Below, piece after piece: positions 42,743 through 51,037 of a stretch of DNA of 64,000 bases; the stretch's first letter is position 1, and every line of letters begins with the position of its first letter. The notes beneath the pieces were generated by a model. That model ran no database searches, was not told where the DNA came from, and was given only the letters and a program-made list of their open reading frames with translations. The position numbers were made by a program, and so were the translations under genes. This stretch comes from VGJW01 sp035286125 (GTDB lineage: Bacteria; Cyanobacteriota; Sericytochromatia; S15B-MN24; VGJW01). The stretch spans positions 4,761 to 68,760 of the forward strand of contig JAYKIS010000082.1 in assembly GCA_035286125.1 (NCBI GenBank), written 5' to 3'.

Positions 42743-43414
42743 GTGACCGGACCTGAAGTCGACCCGCCTCAGGATGTCGTCCTCGTGCCCGAACCGGGGT
42801 CGGTCCGCAAGCCCCTCGGTCCCTTGGCCTTTGATATCGACGCCAACGAGGCACTTGCAACCATCCTCGCCGAGCTGGCGGAGGACAAGGATGATCGGCG
42901 CAAGGCCATCCGCTGGGCGTGTCACCAGGAGATGGAAATCGCCCTGCCGGGCGCTCAGGAATACCACCGGGCGATGATCTTCGACATGTCTGCGGGCGGC
43001 ATGCGGGTGAAGCCTCTTGAATCCCTGTCGAAGAAGAGCCTGCCTGTCGGCATCAGCGTTCATATTCGCCTCGCGACGGAGTCCGGCTCGTTCAGGGGGC
43101 GAGCCAGAGTTGTTCGGCTCTCGGAGAATGGCCAGCTTGGTATCGAATTGCAGTCCGTCTCGACAGCCATGAAGGAGATTCTGGCGCAGGAGGTGGCGCG
43201 GATCCAGGCCCGTGCCGCGGGCAATATGCCGCTTGCCCGCAAGCGCAAGGTCGTCAGGTCCGAACTGGTCGAACAGATCGTGCAACGTGCCGCACCCGCT
43301 CCCACCCAGAACCAGAAGGTCAACGACGACCTGCGGCGTGGCGGATCGCTGCTCGACTCCCTCGTCGAAGGGCGCCAGCGCCCCAGGGATGTCCACTCGC
43401 GCTGGGTGCGCTGA
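42743..43414 (+). CDS. PilZ-domain protein
   Basis: 223 aa from GTG 42743 with AGGAGG 7 nt upstream. The PilZ signature is RRKAIR (the RxxxR) at about residue 52 followed about 35 residues later by FDMSAGGMRVKP (DxSxxG). A barrel strand GRARVVRLSENGQLGIELQ follows. Expected to bind cyclic-di-GMP. The C-terminal 60 residues are basic and without a recognisable domain. It precedes lptC by 34 nt on the same strand, raising the possibility that it modulates envelope export. Confidence 0.85.
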   Translation: MTGPEVDPPQDVVLVPEPGSVRKPLGPLAFDIDANEALATILAELAEDKDDRRKAIRWACHQEMEIALPGAQEYHRAMIFDMSAGGMRVKPLESLSKKSLPVGISVHIRLATESGSFRGRARVVRLSENGQLGIELQSVSTAMKEILAQEVARIQARAAGNMPLARKRKVVRSELVEQIVQRAAPAPTQNQKVNDDLRRGGSLLDSLVEGRQRPRDVHSRWVR

Positions 43415-43448
43415 GGCGCCACGGGGGCCGGCGGCCCTGCGTGGTACG

Positions 43449-43994
43449 ATGACCGTCGTGTCCGGCGTCCGTGGAGCCCTGTGTGGCGTGGCGCTCCTGG
43501 TGGGAGCCTGCGCGGCATCGGGTCCTGACGTGGTGGACTCCGGGGCCTTGCCCGGGATGACCGGTCTCGTGCTTCGGGACATGCCGGGTGGACGGGTCCA
43601 GTGGGAACTGCGGGCAGATTCCGTGCGTGAAGGTGCTGCCACCACGCGTCTCGAGGGTGTCCGCATGTTGTGGCAGGTCCCGGGTCGTCCGGGCGTGCAG
43701 GCCGAGGCCCCCAGCGGGGTCTGGGATGCTGCCCAGGGACGCATGGATCTCCTGGGTCCCATCCGGGTCGCGTTGCCAGGCCAGGACGTCGCGGTCAGCG
43801 GGCATGGCCTCGTTTGGCGCCGGTCCACCCGGGTCATCACGATGGCCGGTGGCCTCGAGGTCCAGCGTGGACGCAGCATCCTGCGCGCTGAGGCGATGGA
43901 GGCGGACGAGGGCCTGCGTCGGCTGCGCCTTCGGGGTACCGTCCGCCTGTCCGTTCCCGTGGCCCTCCTTTCAGGCAAGCCGGGGGGGGCATGA
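43449..43994 (+). CDS. lptC: LptC-like lipoprotein of LPS transport
   Basis: 181 aa with a signal peptide ending in lipobox VGAC (residue 15-18). The periplasmic domain has repeating strands such as GRVQWELRADSVREGA and TRLEGVRMLW, plus GRMDLLGPIRVALPG, as expected for the LptC/OstA jellyroll. The family is weakly conserved; the call rests largely on position: it overlaps lptA (ATGA) and is followed by lptB and the permease. Longer frames upstream overlap the PilZ gene and are shadow. Confidence 0.78.
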   Translation: MTVVSGVRGALCGVALLVGACAASGPDVVDSGALPGMTGLVLRDMPGGRVQWELRADSVREGAATTRLEGVRMLWQVPGRPGVQAEAPSGVWDAAQGRMDLLGPIRVALPGQDVAVSGHGLVWRRSTRVITMAGGLEVQRGRSILRAEAMEADEGLRRLRLRGTVRLSVPVALLSGKPGGA

Positions 43995-44443
43995 CGATGC
44001 TTCCCGTAATTGGATGGGTGGTGCTTTGCCTCCTGGCCTCCGGGGCAGATGCGGCCTTGGCCGCCGCTGGCAAGGCAGTCGGGACCAGGACCACCGCGCC
44101 CAAGGCCGCCGGGACCCCGGCCCCCATGGACTTGCTCGAGATGGAGGCGGAGCGGACCGAGTATGACGACAAGGCGCGCGTCTACGTGCTGGCGGGCAAG
44201 GTCCGCATCCGGATGCGGGACATCCAGGTGACCTGCCGCGAGGCCATCCTCGAAATGGATGCACGGGGCGAGGGCCTCGAGGTGATGCGCCTTAAGGGGC
44301 AGGTCCGGGCCGTCCGTGGCCGTCAGGTCTTTCGTGGAGAGCGCATTACGTGGTTGGCCGCTGCTCGGCGTTTCGTCGCCGAGGGTGATGTCGAGGCGCG
44401 TGTTCCGTGGCCGTCCACGGCAACTGCGGAGGCACGGCCGTGA
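43991..44443 (+). CDS. lptA: LptA/OstA-like periplasmic LPS-transport protein
   Basis: 150 aa with a signal peptide (VIGWVVLCLLASGADA). The OstA-like core runs from MEAERTEYDDKARVYVLAG and VRIRMRDIQVTCREA to ITWLAAARRFVAEGDVEA. It should form the periplasmic bridge carrying LPS. Start overlaps lptC, and the stop overlaps the lptB GTG. Confidence 0.85.
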   Translation: MTMLPVIGWVVLCLLASGADAALAAAGKAVGTRTTAPKAAGTPAPMDLLEMEAERTEYDDKARVYVLAGKVRIRMRDIQVTCREAILEMDARGEGLEVMRLKGQVRAVRGRQVFRGERITWLAAARRFVAEGDVEARVPWPSTATAEARP

Positions 44444-45156
44444 TCCAGACCGAGAAACTGGTCAAGGTCTACCGGGGACGCCGCGTCGTCAACCAGGTCA
44501 GCATCAACGTCAGGCGGGGCGAGATCGTGGGCCTCCTCGGCCCCAATGGCGCCGGCAAGACGACAACCTTCTACATGGTGGTCGGCCTGGTCCGTCCCCA
44601 TGAGGGCACGGTACAGCTGGATGACGAGGCGATTGCTCACCTGCCGATGCACCTGCGGGCTCGCAAGGGCATCGGGTACCTCGCCCAGGAGCCTTCCGTC
44701 TTCCGGAAGCTGACGGTCGAGCAGAATCTCCTGGCCGTATGGGAGCTGCTGGGTATGCCCAAGGATGTCCAGCGTCGCCGCCTCGAGGAGTTGCTGGACG
44801 AGTTCAGCATCCAGAAGATTCGCAAGTCCAAGGGGATGCAACTGTCAGGCGGCGAGCGACGCCGCGTCGAGATCGCCCGGGCGCTGGCCACCGATCCGTC
44901 CTTCATTCTGCTGGATGAGCCGTTCTCGGGTATCGACCCGTTGGCCATCGCCGACATCCAGAAGATGCTGCGGCACTTGCGGTCCCGCAACCTGGGCCTG
45001 CTGATTACGGACCACAACGTCCGCGACACGCTCAAGATCGTCGATCGGGCCTACATCATCGACTCCGGGACCATCCTCTTCGAGGGTACTCCGGACGAGA
45101 TCGTGGCCTCGGAAGTCGCCCGCAAGCACTATCTGGGCGAAGAGTTCGGCCTGTGA
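44440..45156 (+). CDS. lptB: LPS export ABC transporter ATP-binding protein
   Basis: 238 aa. Walker A GPNGAGKTTTFYMVVGL, ABC signature LSGGERRRVEIARAL, Walker B with FILLDEPFSGIDPLAIADI, and the H-loop region LLITDHNVRDTL. LptB signature RKGIGYLAQEPSVFRKLTVE. Start is GTG 44440 (GTGA with lptA); it ends GTGA with the permease. Confidence 0.96.
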   Translation: MIQTEKLVKVYRGRRVVNQVSINVRRGEIVGLLGPNGAGKTTTFYMVVGLVRPHEGTVQLDDEAIAHLPMHLRARKGIGYLAQEPSVFRKLTVEQNLLAVWELLGMPKDVQRRRLEELLDEFSIQKIRKSKGMQLSGGERRRVEIARALATDPSFILLDEPFSGIDPLAIADIQKMLRHLRSRNLGLLITDHNVRDTLKIVDRAYIIDSGTILFEGTPDEIVASEVARKHYLGEEFGL

Positions 45157-46325
45157 CGCTTCCGGCCCCCCCGCGGGCACCGGTGCCACCCCCGGCAGAT
45201 CGGGCCCGCGTGGCTCGGCCGGGCTGGCGGCCCGGTCTCATCGATCGCTACTTGCTGGCCGAGTTGATGGGGCCCTTCCTCTTCGGGGTCGCGGCATTCA
45301 CCTGCATCATGACGGCCTCGTCCGTCCTGTTCGATCTGGTTCGCGCCATGGTCCGGTTCGGATTGTCGTTCTGGGTCGTGGCCGAAGTGCTGCTGCTGCG
45401 GCTGCCGGAGATGGTGTTCTACACGTTTCCGATGAGCATGCTTCTCGCGGCCTTGCTGACCTTCGGGCGACTTTCGGGGGACCTCGAGATCACGGCGATG
45501 CGCGCCTGTGGCGTATCCCTGCCGCGCATCCTGTTCCCTTGCCTCGTGGCGGCTGCCCTGGTCTCGGGAGCCACCATCGCCCTGAACGAGTACGTCGTGC
45601 CCCCGGCCAAGCAGCGTGCGCGACTCCTGCTCGAGGGGGCACAGGGCAGGCAGAAGCTGCCCGTTGCGCGGGAAAACCTGTTCCACGACGAGTTCGAGCA
45701 CGGTCGACTCAAGCGTCTCTTCCATGCCCAGCGGTTCGACGGTGTCGACATGCAAGGAGTGACGGTCCAGGAGTTCGACGGACCGGTCCTCGCCCGCATC
45801 GTGCAGGCTCGCCGCGCACGCTGGCTGGGCGGTGGCTGGCGCTTCGAGGACGGCACGCTGTACCAGATTGGTGAGGACGGTGGCTACCGCTACGTCGCGA
45901 CATTCAAGACCCGCCTCGTCCGCCTGCAGGCCTCGTTGGCCGTGCTCGCCGAGGAACGCAAGGATGCCATGGAGATGACGCTGGCCGAACTGGGACGGCA
46001 TCTGGACCAGATGCAGGGCAGCGGTCGCATGGATGGTCAGGTCCGGGAGCTGGGCGTACAATGGCATCAGAAGCTGTCAATCCCGTTTGCCAGCCTCGTC
46101 TTCGCCTTGGTCGGTGCCCCGTTGGGCCTGCGCCCCCAGCGCAGCAGCAATGCCATCGGTCTCGGCGTCAGCATCCTGGTGATCTTTGCTTACTACGTGG
46201 CGATGTTCCTTTTCACCGCACTGGGACAGGCCGGCCATCTGAGCCCCGTATGGGCCGCATGGGCGCCCAATCTCATCGGCGGGGGAATCGGCATCGCCCT
46301 TGTGGTCCGGGCGTCGCGGCAGTGA
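45153..46325 (+). CDS. YjgP/YjgQ (LptF/LptG-type) permease
   Basis: 390 aa. Hydrophobic helices at both ends (FLFGVAAFTCIMTASSVLF, MLLAALLTFGRLSGDLEI, LSIPFASLVFALVGAPLGLR and GVSILVIFAYYVAMFLF) with a periplasmic beta domain between about residues 155 and 285. The family normally works as an LptF-LptG pair; here only one permease follows lptB. Either a second gene is elsewhere or this one forms a homodimer, as in the single-gene arrangement of some lineages. Not named lptF or lptG because it cannot be told which it is. Confidence 0.9.
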   Translation: MTLPAPPRAPVPPPADRARVARPGWRPGLIDRYLLAELMGPFLFGVAAFTCIMTASSVLFDLVRAMVRFGLSFWVVAEVLLLRLPEMVFYTFPMSMLLAALLTFGRLSGDLEITAMRACGVSLPRILFPCLVAAALVSGATIALNEYVVPPAKQRARLLLEGAQGRQKLPVARENLFHDEFEHGRLKRLFHAQRFDGVDMQGVTVQEFDGPVLARIVQARRARWLGGGWRFEDGTLYQIGEDGGYRYVATFKTRLVRLQASLAVLAEERKDAMEMTLAELGRHLDQMQGSGRMDGQVRELGVQWHQKLSIPFASLVFALVGAPLGLRPQRSSNAIGLGVSILVIFAYYVAMFLFTALGQAGHLSPVWAAWAPNLIGGGIGIALVVRASRQ

Positions 46326-46350
46326 CGACGGGCCGTTCCGGGAGGATGTC

Positions 46351-47622
46351 ATGTCGAGGGTAGCCGTGAAGGGTGATGTCAAGGATCTGGCGCTGGCCGA
46401 TGCCGGGCGCCTGCGCATCGAGTGGGCGGATCGCGAGATGCCCGTGCTGCGGAGCATCCGCGAGCGCTTCGCCGCCGAGCGTCCGCTGGCGGGCATGCGT
46501 GTGGCCGCCTGCCTGCACGTCACGACCGAGACGGCCAACCTGATGAGGACGCTCGTCGCCGGCGGAGCCGAGGTGCACCTCTGCGCAAGCAACCCGCTTT
46601 CGACCCAGGATGACGTGGCAGCGGCCCTGTCCGTGCATTACGACTGCCCGACCTACGCCATCAAGGGCGAGGACCACGAGACCTACTACGGGCATATCCG
46701 TGCGGTTCTGGACAGCAAGCCGACGGTGACGATGGACGACGGTGCCGACCTGGTCACCGAGCTTCACCGCGCCCGGACCGACCTGCTTCCCGGCGTCATC
46801 GGCGGCACCGAGGAAACCACCACCGGCGTCATCCGCATGAAGGCCATGGCGGCCGATGGTGCGCTGAAGTATCCGGTCGTGGCCATCAACGAGGCCGACA
46901 CCAAGCATCTCTTCGATAACCGTTACGGCACGGGCCAGAGCACGCTCGACGGCATCATCCGCGCGACCAATGTCCTGCTGGCCGGCAAGAAGGTGGTCGT
47001 CATCGGCTACGGTTGGTGCGGCCGGGGAGTCGCCAGCCGGGCCAAGGGCCACGGCGCCGATGTCATCGTGACGGAAATCGACGCGACCAAGGCCATCGAG
47101 GCCGTGCTGGACGGCTACCGCGTGATGCCGATGAGCGAGGCTGCCAGCGTTGGTGATGTCTTCATTACGGTCACGGGCAACCTGCACGTCATTGCCCAGG
47201 AGCACATGCTCGCCATGAAGGACGGCGCCATCGTCTGCAATTCCGGGCACTTCAACGACGAGATCGACATCCCGTCCCTCGAGGCCATGGCCACCAGCCA
47301 TCGGACGGTCCGCCCCTTCGTCGAGGAGTATGTCCTCGCGGGCGGGAGGCGGCTGGTGCTGCTGGGCGAGGGTCGCCTGATCAATCTCGCGGCTGCCGAG
47401 GGACACCCTGCAAGCGTCATGGACATGAGCTTCGCCAACCAGTCGCTTTCGCTCGAGTACCTGGCCCGCGAGCATGCCAACCTGGGGGCCGGTGTCCACG
47501 TCGTACCCAAGTCGATCGATCAGGAAGTGGCGCGCCTCAAGCTGGCGACCATGGGCATCACCATCGATACGCTGACGCCCGAACAGGAGACCTACCTGGC
47601 CTCGTGGCAGAGCGGGACCTGA
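46351..47622 (+). CDS. ahcY: Adenosylhomocysteinase
   Basis: Hydrolyses S-adenosylhomocysteine to adenosine and homocysteine. 423 aa from ATG 46351 (GGAGGA upstream), the short form lacking the roughly 40-residue insert of many bacterial enzymes. Motifs: GARVAACLHVTTETANLMRT-like (VAACLHVTTETANLM), CASNPLSTQDDVAA, the NAD loop VVIGYGWCGRGVASRA, and the C-terminal EVARLKLATMGITIDTL. Followed by a terminator at 47642. Confidence 0.95.
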   Translation: MSRVAVKGDVKDLALADAGRLRIEWADREMPVLRSIRERFAAERPLAGMRVAACLHVTTETANLMRTLVAGGAEVHLCASNPLSTQDDVAAALSVHYDCPTYAIKGEDHETYYGHIRAVLDSKPTVTMDDGADLVTELHRARTDLLPGVIGGTEETTTGVIRMKAMAADGALKYPVVAINEADTKHLFDNRYGTGQSTLDGIIRATNVLLAGKKVVVIGYGWCGRGVASRAKGHGADVIVTEIDATKAIEAVLDGYRVMPMSEAASVGDVFITVTGNLHVIAQEHMLAMKDGAIVCNSGHFNDEIDIPSLEAMATSHRTVRPFVEEYVLAGGRRLVLLGEGRLINLAAAEGHPASVMDMSFANQSLSLEYLAREHANLGAGVHVVPKSIDQEVARLKLATMGITIDTLTPEQETYLASWQSGT

Positions 47623-47641
47623 TCGTCATTTCGACGCAACG

Positions 47642-47676
47642 AGGGCCTGTCCGGGTAATCCGGGCAGGCCCTTTGT
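47642..47676 (+). terminator. Terminator of adenosylhomocysteinase
   Basis: A 13-bp stem with one U-G pair (47642-47654 with 47660-47672) and loop GTAAT, followed by TTGTTC. It lies between sahH and the end of the oppositely oriented selenoprotein gene. Confidence 0.85.
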
Positions 47677-47689
47677 TCCTGAAGGATGC

Positions 47690-47914
47690 TCAGGCGAGGC
47701 TGCGCAGCTGGTCGAGGACCTCGGGGCCCTCGGGGAACGCACCCGTCTGGTTCTTGGAGTAGACCAGCACGGAGTCGGCGTGCACATCGAAGATGCCCCG
47801 GGTGCCTGGCACCAAGGTCGCCTGGATCGAGAACTCCTGCTTGATGAGGGCCGCCAACCTGGTGGCCTCCGGCAGGTAATCTCACATCGTGCAGTAGGTG
47901 ATGCGTATGTCCAT
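47690..47914 (-). CDS. SelW/Rdx-type selenoprotein, in-frame TGA read as selenocysteine
   Basis: 74 aa thioredoxin-like fold protein. From ATG 47914 the reading gives MDIRITYCTM, then TGA at 47884-47882 (codon 11), then DYLPEATRLAALIKQEF in the same frame, ending at TGA 47692-47690. The Rdx family motif is YCxxC followed by an aromatic residue, Pro and Arg/Glu-Ala; the TGA stands exactly where the second Cys would be, giving C8-x-x-U11. The rest matches the family: ATLVPGTRGIFDVHAD (GTRGIFDV is the core strand) and TGAFPEGPEV at the C-terminus. The gene would otherwise be two broken pieces. A candidate bacterial SECIS hairpin begins 8 nt after the TGA. Expected role: redox protein of unknown substrate. 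Requires SelA/B/C/D, not in the window. Alternative: a recent Cys-to-stop mutation. Confidence 0.82.
47850..47873 (-). promoter_or_regulatory. Candidate bacterial SECIS element
   Basis: On the mRNA, GCCG (47873-47870) pairs with CGGC (47853-47850), and CCA (47865-47863) with UGG (47856-47854) across a GAGG bulge. The apical hexaloop is CCAGGU, containing GGU as in bacterial SECIS loops that bind SelB. The loop begins 19 nt after the TGA, in the range seen for known elements. A competing longer stem with an 11-nt loop is possible, so the exact fold is not certain. Confidence 0.5.
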
Positions 47915-47921
47915 GCCGGGC

Positions 47922-47927
47922 ACCATA
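47922..47927 (-). promoter_or_regulatory. -10 box TATGGT for the selenoprotein gene (leaderless)
   Basis: On the minus strand TATGGT is followed by GCCCGGC and ATG (47914), a 7-nt gap. No Shine-Dalgarno sequence precedes the start. Confidence 0.4.
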
Positions 47928-47955
47928 CGGGAATCCGCGAACCGCCGCAAGGTGT

Positions 47956-47961
47956 TACAGT
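47956..47961 (+). promoter_or_regulatory. -10 box TACAGT for the DEAD-box gene (leaderless)
   Basis: TACAGT lies 5 nt before ATG 47967; AAGG at 47949-47952 is too far to be a good ribosome binding site. Confidence 0.4.
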
Positions 47962-47966
47962 GGACC

Positions 47967-49463
47967 ATGCCCAACAGTGCCCCCGAGCGCCCCGAGTTCC
48001 GTTCCTTCCATCTTCGTCGCGAGTTGCTCGAGGGCCTGGCCGAGATGGGGTACTCCACGGCCACGCCTGTTCAGGCACTCGCCATCCCTGCCGTCCAGGA
48101 AGGCGGCGATCTGCTGGTGCAGGCCAAGACCGGTTCGGGCAAGACGCTGGCCTTCGGGTTGCCTCTGCTGAATCGCGTCGACCTCCATCGCCCCGACTGC
48201 CAGGTGCTTGTGGTCGTGCCCACGCGTGAGCTCGCCCTTCAGGTCGCGACCGAGCTCGAGCGCGCCGGTGCGGCCCTGGGCATCGTCATCGGTGCCGTCT
48301 TCGGCGGCATTCCCATCAAGGAGCATGTCACCACGGCGCAATGGGCCACGGTCCTCGTCGGCACGCCCGGTCGCCTGCGCGACCTGCTCGAGCGCGGCAT
48401 GCTTCGGCTGGACCACGTGCGTTCCGTGGTGCTTGACGAGGCCGACGAGATGCTCGACATGGGCTTCAAGGTCGACCTCGAGTTCATCCTCGATGCCGCG
48501 CGCCAGCGCCAGCAGACGCTGTTCTTCTCGGCGACCTTCCCGCCTGAAATCCTCAAGATTGCCAAGCGCACCCTCAAGGATCCGCGCCGCCTGCAGGCCC
48601 AGCCCGAGGAACAGACGCCGACGACGATCGAGCATCGCGTGGTGCGTGTCAGCCAGGAGAAGAAGTTCGAGGGTCTGGCGCGCCTGCTCAAGGGCGAGCA
48701 CATCACCCAGGGCATCATCTTCTGCAACACCAAGACCGAGACCCCTTGGCTGACGCGGCGCTTGCGCGCCCAGGGCTTCTCCGCAGATTGCCTCCACGGC
48801 GACATGAGTCAGCAGGATCGGCTCAAGGTCATGGACCGCTACAAGACGCAGGGCTTCACCTTGCTCGTCGCCACCGAAGTTGCCGCCCGTGGCCTCGACA
48901 TCGCAGGCATCAGCCATGTCGTCAACTACTCGGTCCCCAATAACCCCGAAGTCTACTTCCATCGTTGCGGACGCACGGGGCGCGCCGGACGAAGCGGCGT
49001 GGCCATCACGATGGTCACGCCGCCGGAAGAGCGGCAGTTCACCCGGATCGAGGAGGCGCTCGCCGCGCGCAGGCCCAAGGGGACCAAGTCTGCCGAGGCT
49101 CCTCGTCCGACCGCTGCTGCCGAGGAGCCTGCTGCGCGCACAGAAGCGACAAGGGCCGCCGAGCCCGCCGGGAGCGCCGCGCGGTCGGCCCCGCGCGCAG
49201 CGGAGCCCGTGGCGGCCGTCCCGGCCCAGCGAACCCGTGAGCCGCGTCCGCAGCTCCCGCAGAACAACGGCCGTGGCCGCACCCGGCAAAAGGGCCTCAA
49301 GATGGCTTCCGAAGACCTCATCGCCTATGCCGGTTCATCAGCCGACACGCATCACGCGTTGGCGCGCCACCTGCTTCACGCCGGTGACCCCGTGACCCTT
49401 GTCTCGGCCTTGCTGGCCGTGCATCCCCTCGTGCGCGAGGCGGCCCGCAGCCAGCAATCCTGA
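47967..49463 (+). CDS. DEAD-box ATP-dependent RNA helicase
   Basis: 498 aa. Q motif region YSTATPVQALAIPAV, motif I QAKTGSGKTLAF, Ia PTRELALQV, Ib GTPGRL, II VLDEADEMLDMGF, III FFSATFP, IV GIIFCNT, V ATEVAARGLDIAG and VI HRCGRTGRAGRSG. Residues 360-460 are an Ala/Pro/Arg/Glu-rich low-complexity linker, then a basic segment (GRGRTRQKGLKMASEDL) and a C-terminal tail. It resembles RhlE/CsdA-type cold or ribosome-assembly helicases, without a clear DbpA-type RNA-binding domain. Confidence 0.93.
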   Translation: MPNSAPERPEFRSFHLRRELLEGLAEMGYSTATPVQALAIPAVQEGGDLLVQAKTGSGKTLAFGLPLLNRVDLHRPDCQVLVVVPTRELALQVATELERAGAALGIVIGAVFGGIPIKEHVTTAQWATVLVGTPGRLRDLLERGMLRLDHVRSVVLDEADEMLDMGFKVDLEFILDAARQRQQTLFFSATFPPEILKIAKRTLKDPRRLQAQPEEQTPTTIEHRVVRVSQEKKFEGLARLLKGEHITQGIIFCNTKTETPWLTRRLRAQGFSADCLHGDMSQQDRLKVMDRYKTQGFTLLVATEVAARGLDIAGISHVVNYSVPNNPEVYFHRCGRTGRAGRSGVAITMVTPPEERQFTRIEEALAARRPKGTKSAEAPRPTAAAEEPAARTEATRAAEPAGSAARSAPRAAEPVAAVPAQRTREPRPQLPQNNGRGRTRQKGLKMASEDLIAYAGSSADTHHALARHLLHAGDPVTLVSALLAVHPLVREAARSQQS

Positions 49464-49548
49464 GGAATTGTTCCGGATTCTTTAAGTGTCTGTTTGGTTC
49501 GGCCGGTGGCCGACCGGGCGGGGCCACAATGAATCAGGAGGTCCCCCC

Positions 49549-51036
49549 ATGTCCGACAGGATGGCCGTTGGCCGCCAGACCGGGACCCGTCCGCTCAACG
49601 GTCCGGGTACGCGCCCCATGGGGCAGACGAGTCCCCTGCGTGAGACGGGCCGTTTCGTCCGCGATGTGTTCGTCGGCGGTGGCGAAGCTGTGGTCGATAT
49701 GGCCAAGGGGCTGTGGCAGGTCGTCTCCCACCCGATTCAGACGGCCAAGGGAATCGGCTCGCTTGCGGCGATGGTCATCCGTAATCCCGGGGAGGGACTG
49801 AAGACCATCGGGGCGGCGCTCGTCGAGCCGTACACGCAGGCCATCAAGGAAGGTCGGCCGGGCAAGGCCTTGGGCCGTGGCCTTGTCGAGATTGGCTCGC
49901 TGTTCCTTGGTCCTGCCGAGGTGGTCCAGGGTGCCAAGTCCGCAGCCAACTTCGGACGCGGGGCCATGGGAGCGGTCAAGGCAGGGGCGACCGTCGGTGA
50001 GGCGGCCAAGGCCGGCTACCTGGCCGCAAAGTGGTCTGGCGAGGCCAGCCAGCTTGCGGCCAAGGCCCAGCAACTGGCGAAGCTCGGCCATGTGGCCGAG
50101 GCGACCCAGCTGACGCGCATGGCGGGAGCCTTCGGTCGTGGTGCCCATGCGGCCAAGGTCGGCCAGCTCTCGCGCTTCGGGCATTATGCCGCCATCCTGG
50201 AGCGCCCCTTCGCGATTCGTGTCGCGGGCCAGATGATGTCCAGCGCGGACCTCCTGATGCGTAGCCAGGGCATGCTGTCCTCAGGCCGCATTCTGGGCCA
50301 GGCGGGTCGTGCCGCCGCGCTGGGCACGGAGGCGGCCGAACAGGCGTCGCGCATCCAGGCTGTTGCCAAGGCATTGCAAGCGGGCCAGGTTCTGGATTCC
50401 GGCGTGGTTCGGGCCATGCTCGAGGGCCAGAAGTCCCTGTCGATGCTCGAAGGCGCAGGACGTCTCGCCGCTGGAGGCATGGTAGCCGGCAACCTTGCCA
50501 GCGATGCCGCCCAGGTCGCGGCCAAGGCACCCGTCTGGGAGCGCTTTGCCCAGACTGCAGCGCGATTTGCCGTTTCGAATCCCATCGTGCTCTTTCCCAT
50601 CTCGCCGGTCGCTGGTGTCGCCCTCGATGCCCTCGGTCGCATCGGTCCCGTGCGGGACTTCCTGGAGTCGCCGCTCGACCCTGAGGAACTGGCACGCAAG
50701 CATGGCATCGCCCCGGACACCGAGAATGTCCGTCTATTCATGGCCGAGGTAGGCAGCTACGGGACCAGGGCCATAGGTCCCGATGTGGGCACTCCCGACA
50801 GGGTTCGTGATCTGCAGTTGGTTCTGCGCGGCATTGGCTACGCCACGGAACCGACGGGACAGTGGGACGAGTCGACGTCGCGGGCGGTCATCGACTTCAA
50901 GCGCCGGCAGGGCATGCATCAGGATTACCGCCTGCAGGACGGTCAGCCTGCCGTCAACGAATACGTGACGGAGGACGTCATCGAGCGGATGGTCGACGTG
51001 GCCGAGGGGACCCAGCAGGCCCGCGCGGGACGTTGA
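49549..51036 (+). CDS. Pretoxin-like protein with C-terminal peptidoglycan-binding domain
   Basis: 495 aa from ATG 49549 (AGGAGGT 6 nt upstream). Residues about 35-125 (AVVDMAKGLWQVVSHPIQTA, KGIGSLAAMV, GRPGKALGRGLVEIGSLFLG) resemble the pre-toxin helical module found ahead of toxin domains in polymorphic toxins. An Ala/Gly-rich helical middle follows. Residues about 415-465 (DRVRDLQLVLRGIGYATEP, ESTSRAVIDFKRRQGM) match PG_binding_1. No secretion signal is recognised and no catalytic toxin motif is visible. It could be an envelope-acting effector or a structural protein; function uncertain. Confidence 0.65.
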   Translation: MSDRMAVGRQTGTRPLNGPGTRPMGQTSPLRETGRFVRDVFVGGGEAVVDMAKGLWQVVSHPIQTAKGIGSLAAMVIRNPGEGLKTIGAALVEPYTQAIKEGRPGKALGRGLVEIGSLFLGPAEVVQGAKSAANFGRGAMGAVKAGATVGEAAKAGYLAAKWSGEASQLAAKAQQLAKLGHVAEATQLTRMAGAFGRGAHAAKVGQLSRFGHYAAILERPFAIRVAGQMMSSADLLMRSQGMLSSGRILGQAGRAAALGTEAAEQASRIQAVAKALQAGQVLDSGVVRAMLEGQKSLSMLEGAGRLAAGGMVAGNLASDAAQVAAKAPVWERFAQTAARFAVSNPIVLFPISPVAGVALDALGRIGPVRDFLESPLDPEELARKHGIAPDTENVRLFMAEVGSYGTRAIGPDVGTPDRVRDLQLVLRGIGYATEPTGQWDESTSRAVIDFKRRQGMHQDYRLQDGQPAVNEYVTEDVIERMVDVAEGTQQARAGR

Positions 51037-51037
51037 T

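Noticed and set aside
46326..46350. Possible SAH riboswitch before the adenosylhomocysteinase gene
   Set aside because: Only 25 nt separate the permease stop from the sahH start, too little for a riboswitch, and no conserved pairing is visible.
47626..48078. Minus-strand open frame overlapping the selenoprotein region
   Set aside because: It is a different frame without a family match; the TGA-containing frame gives a coherent Rdx protein instead.
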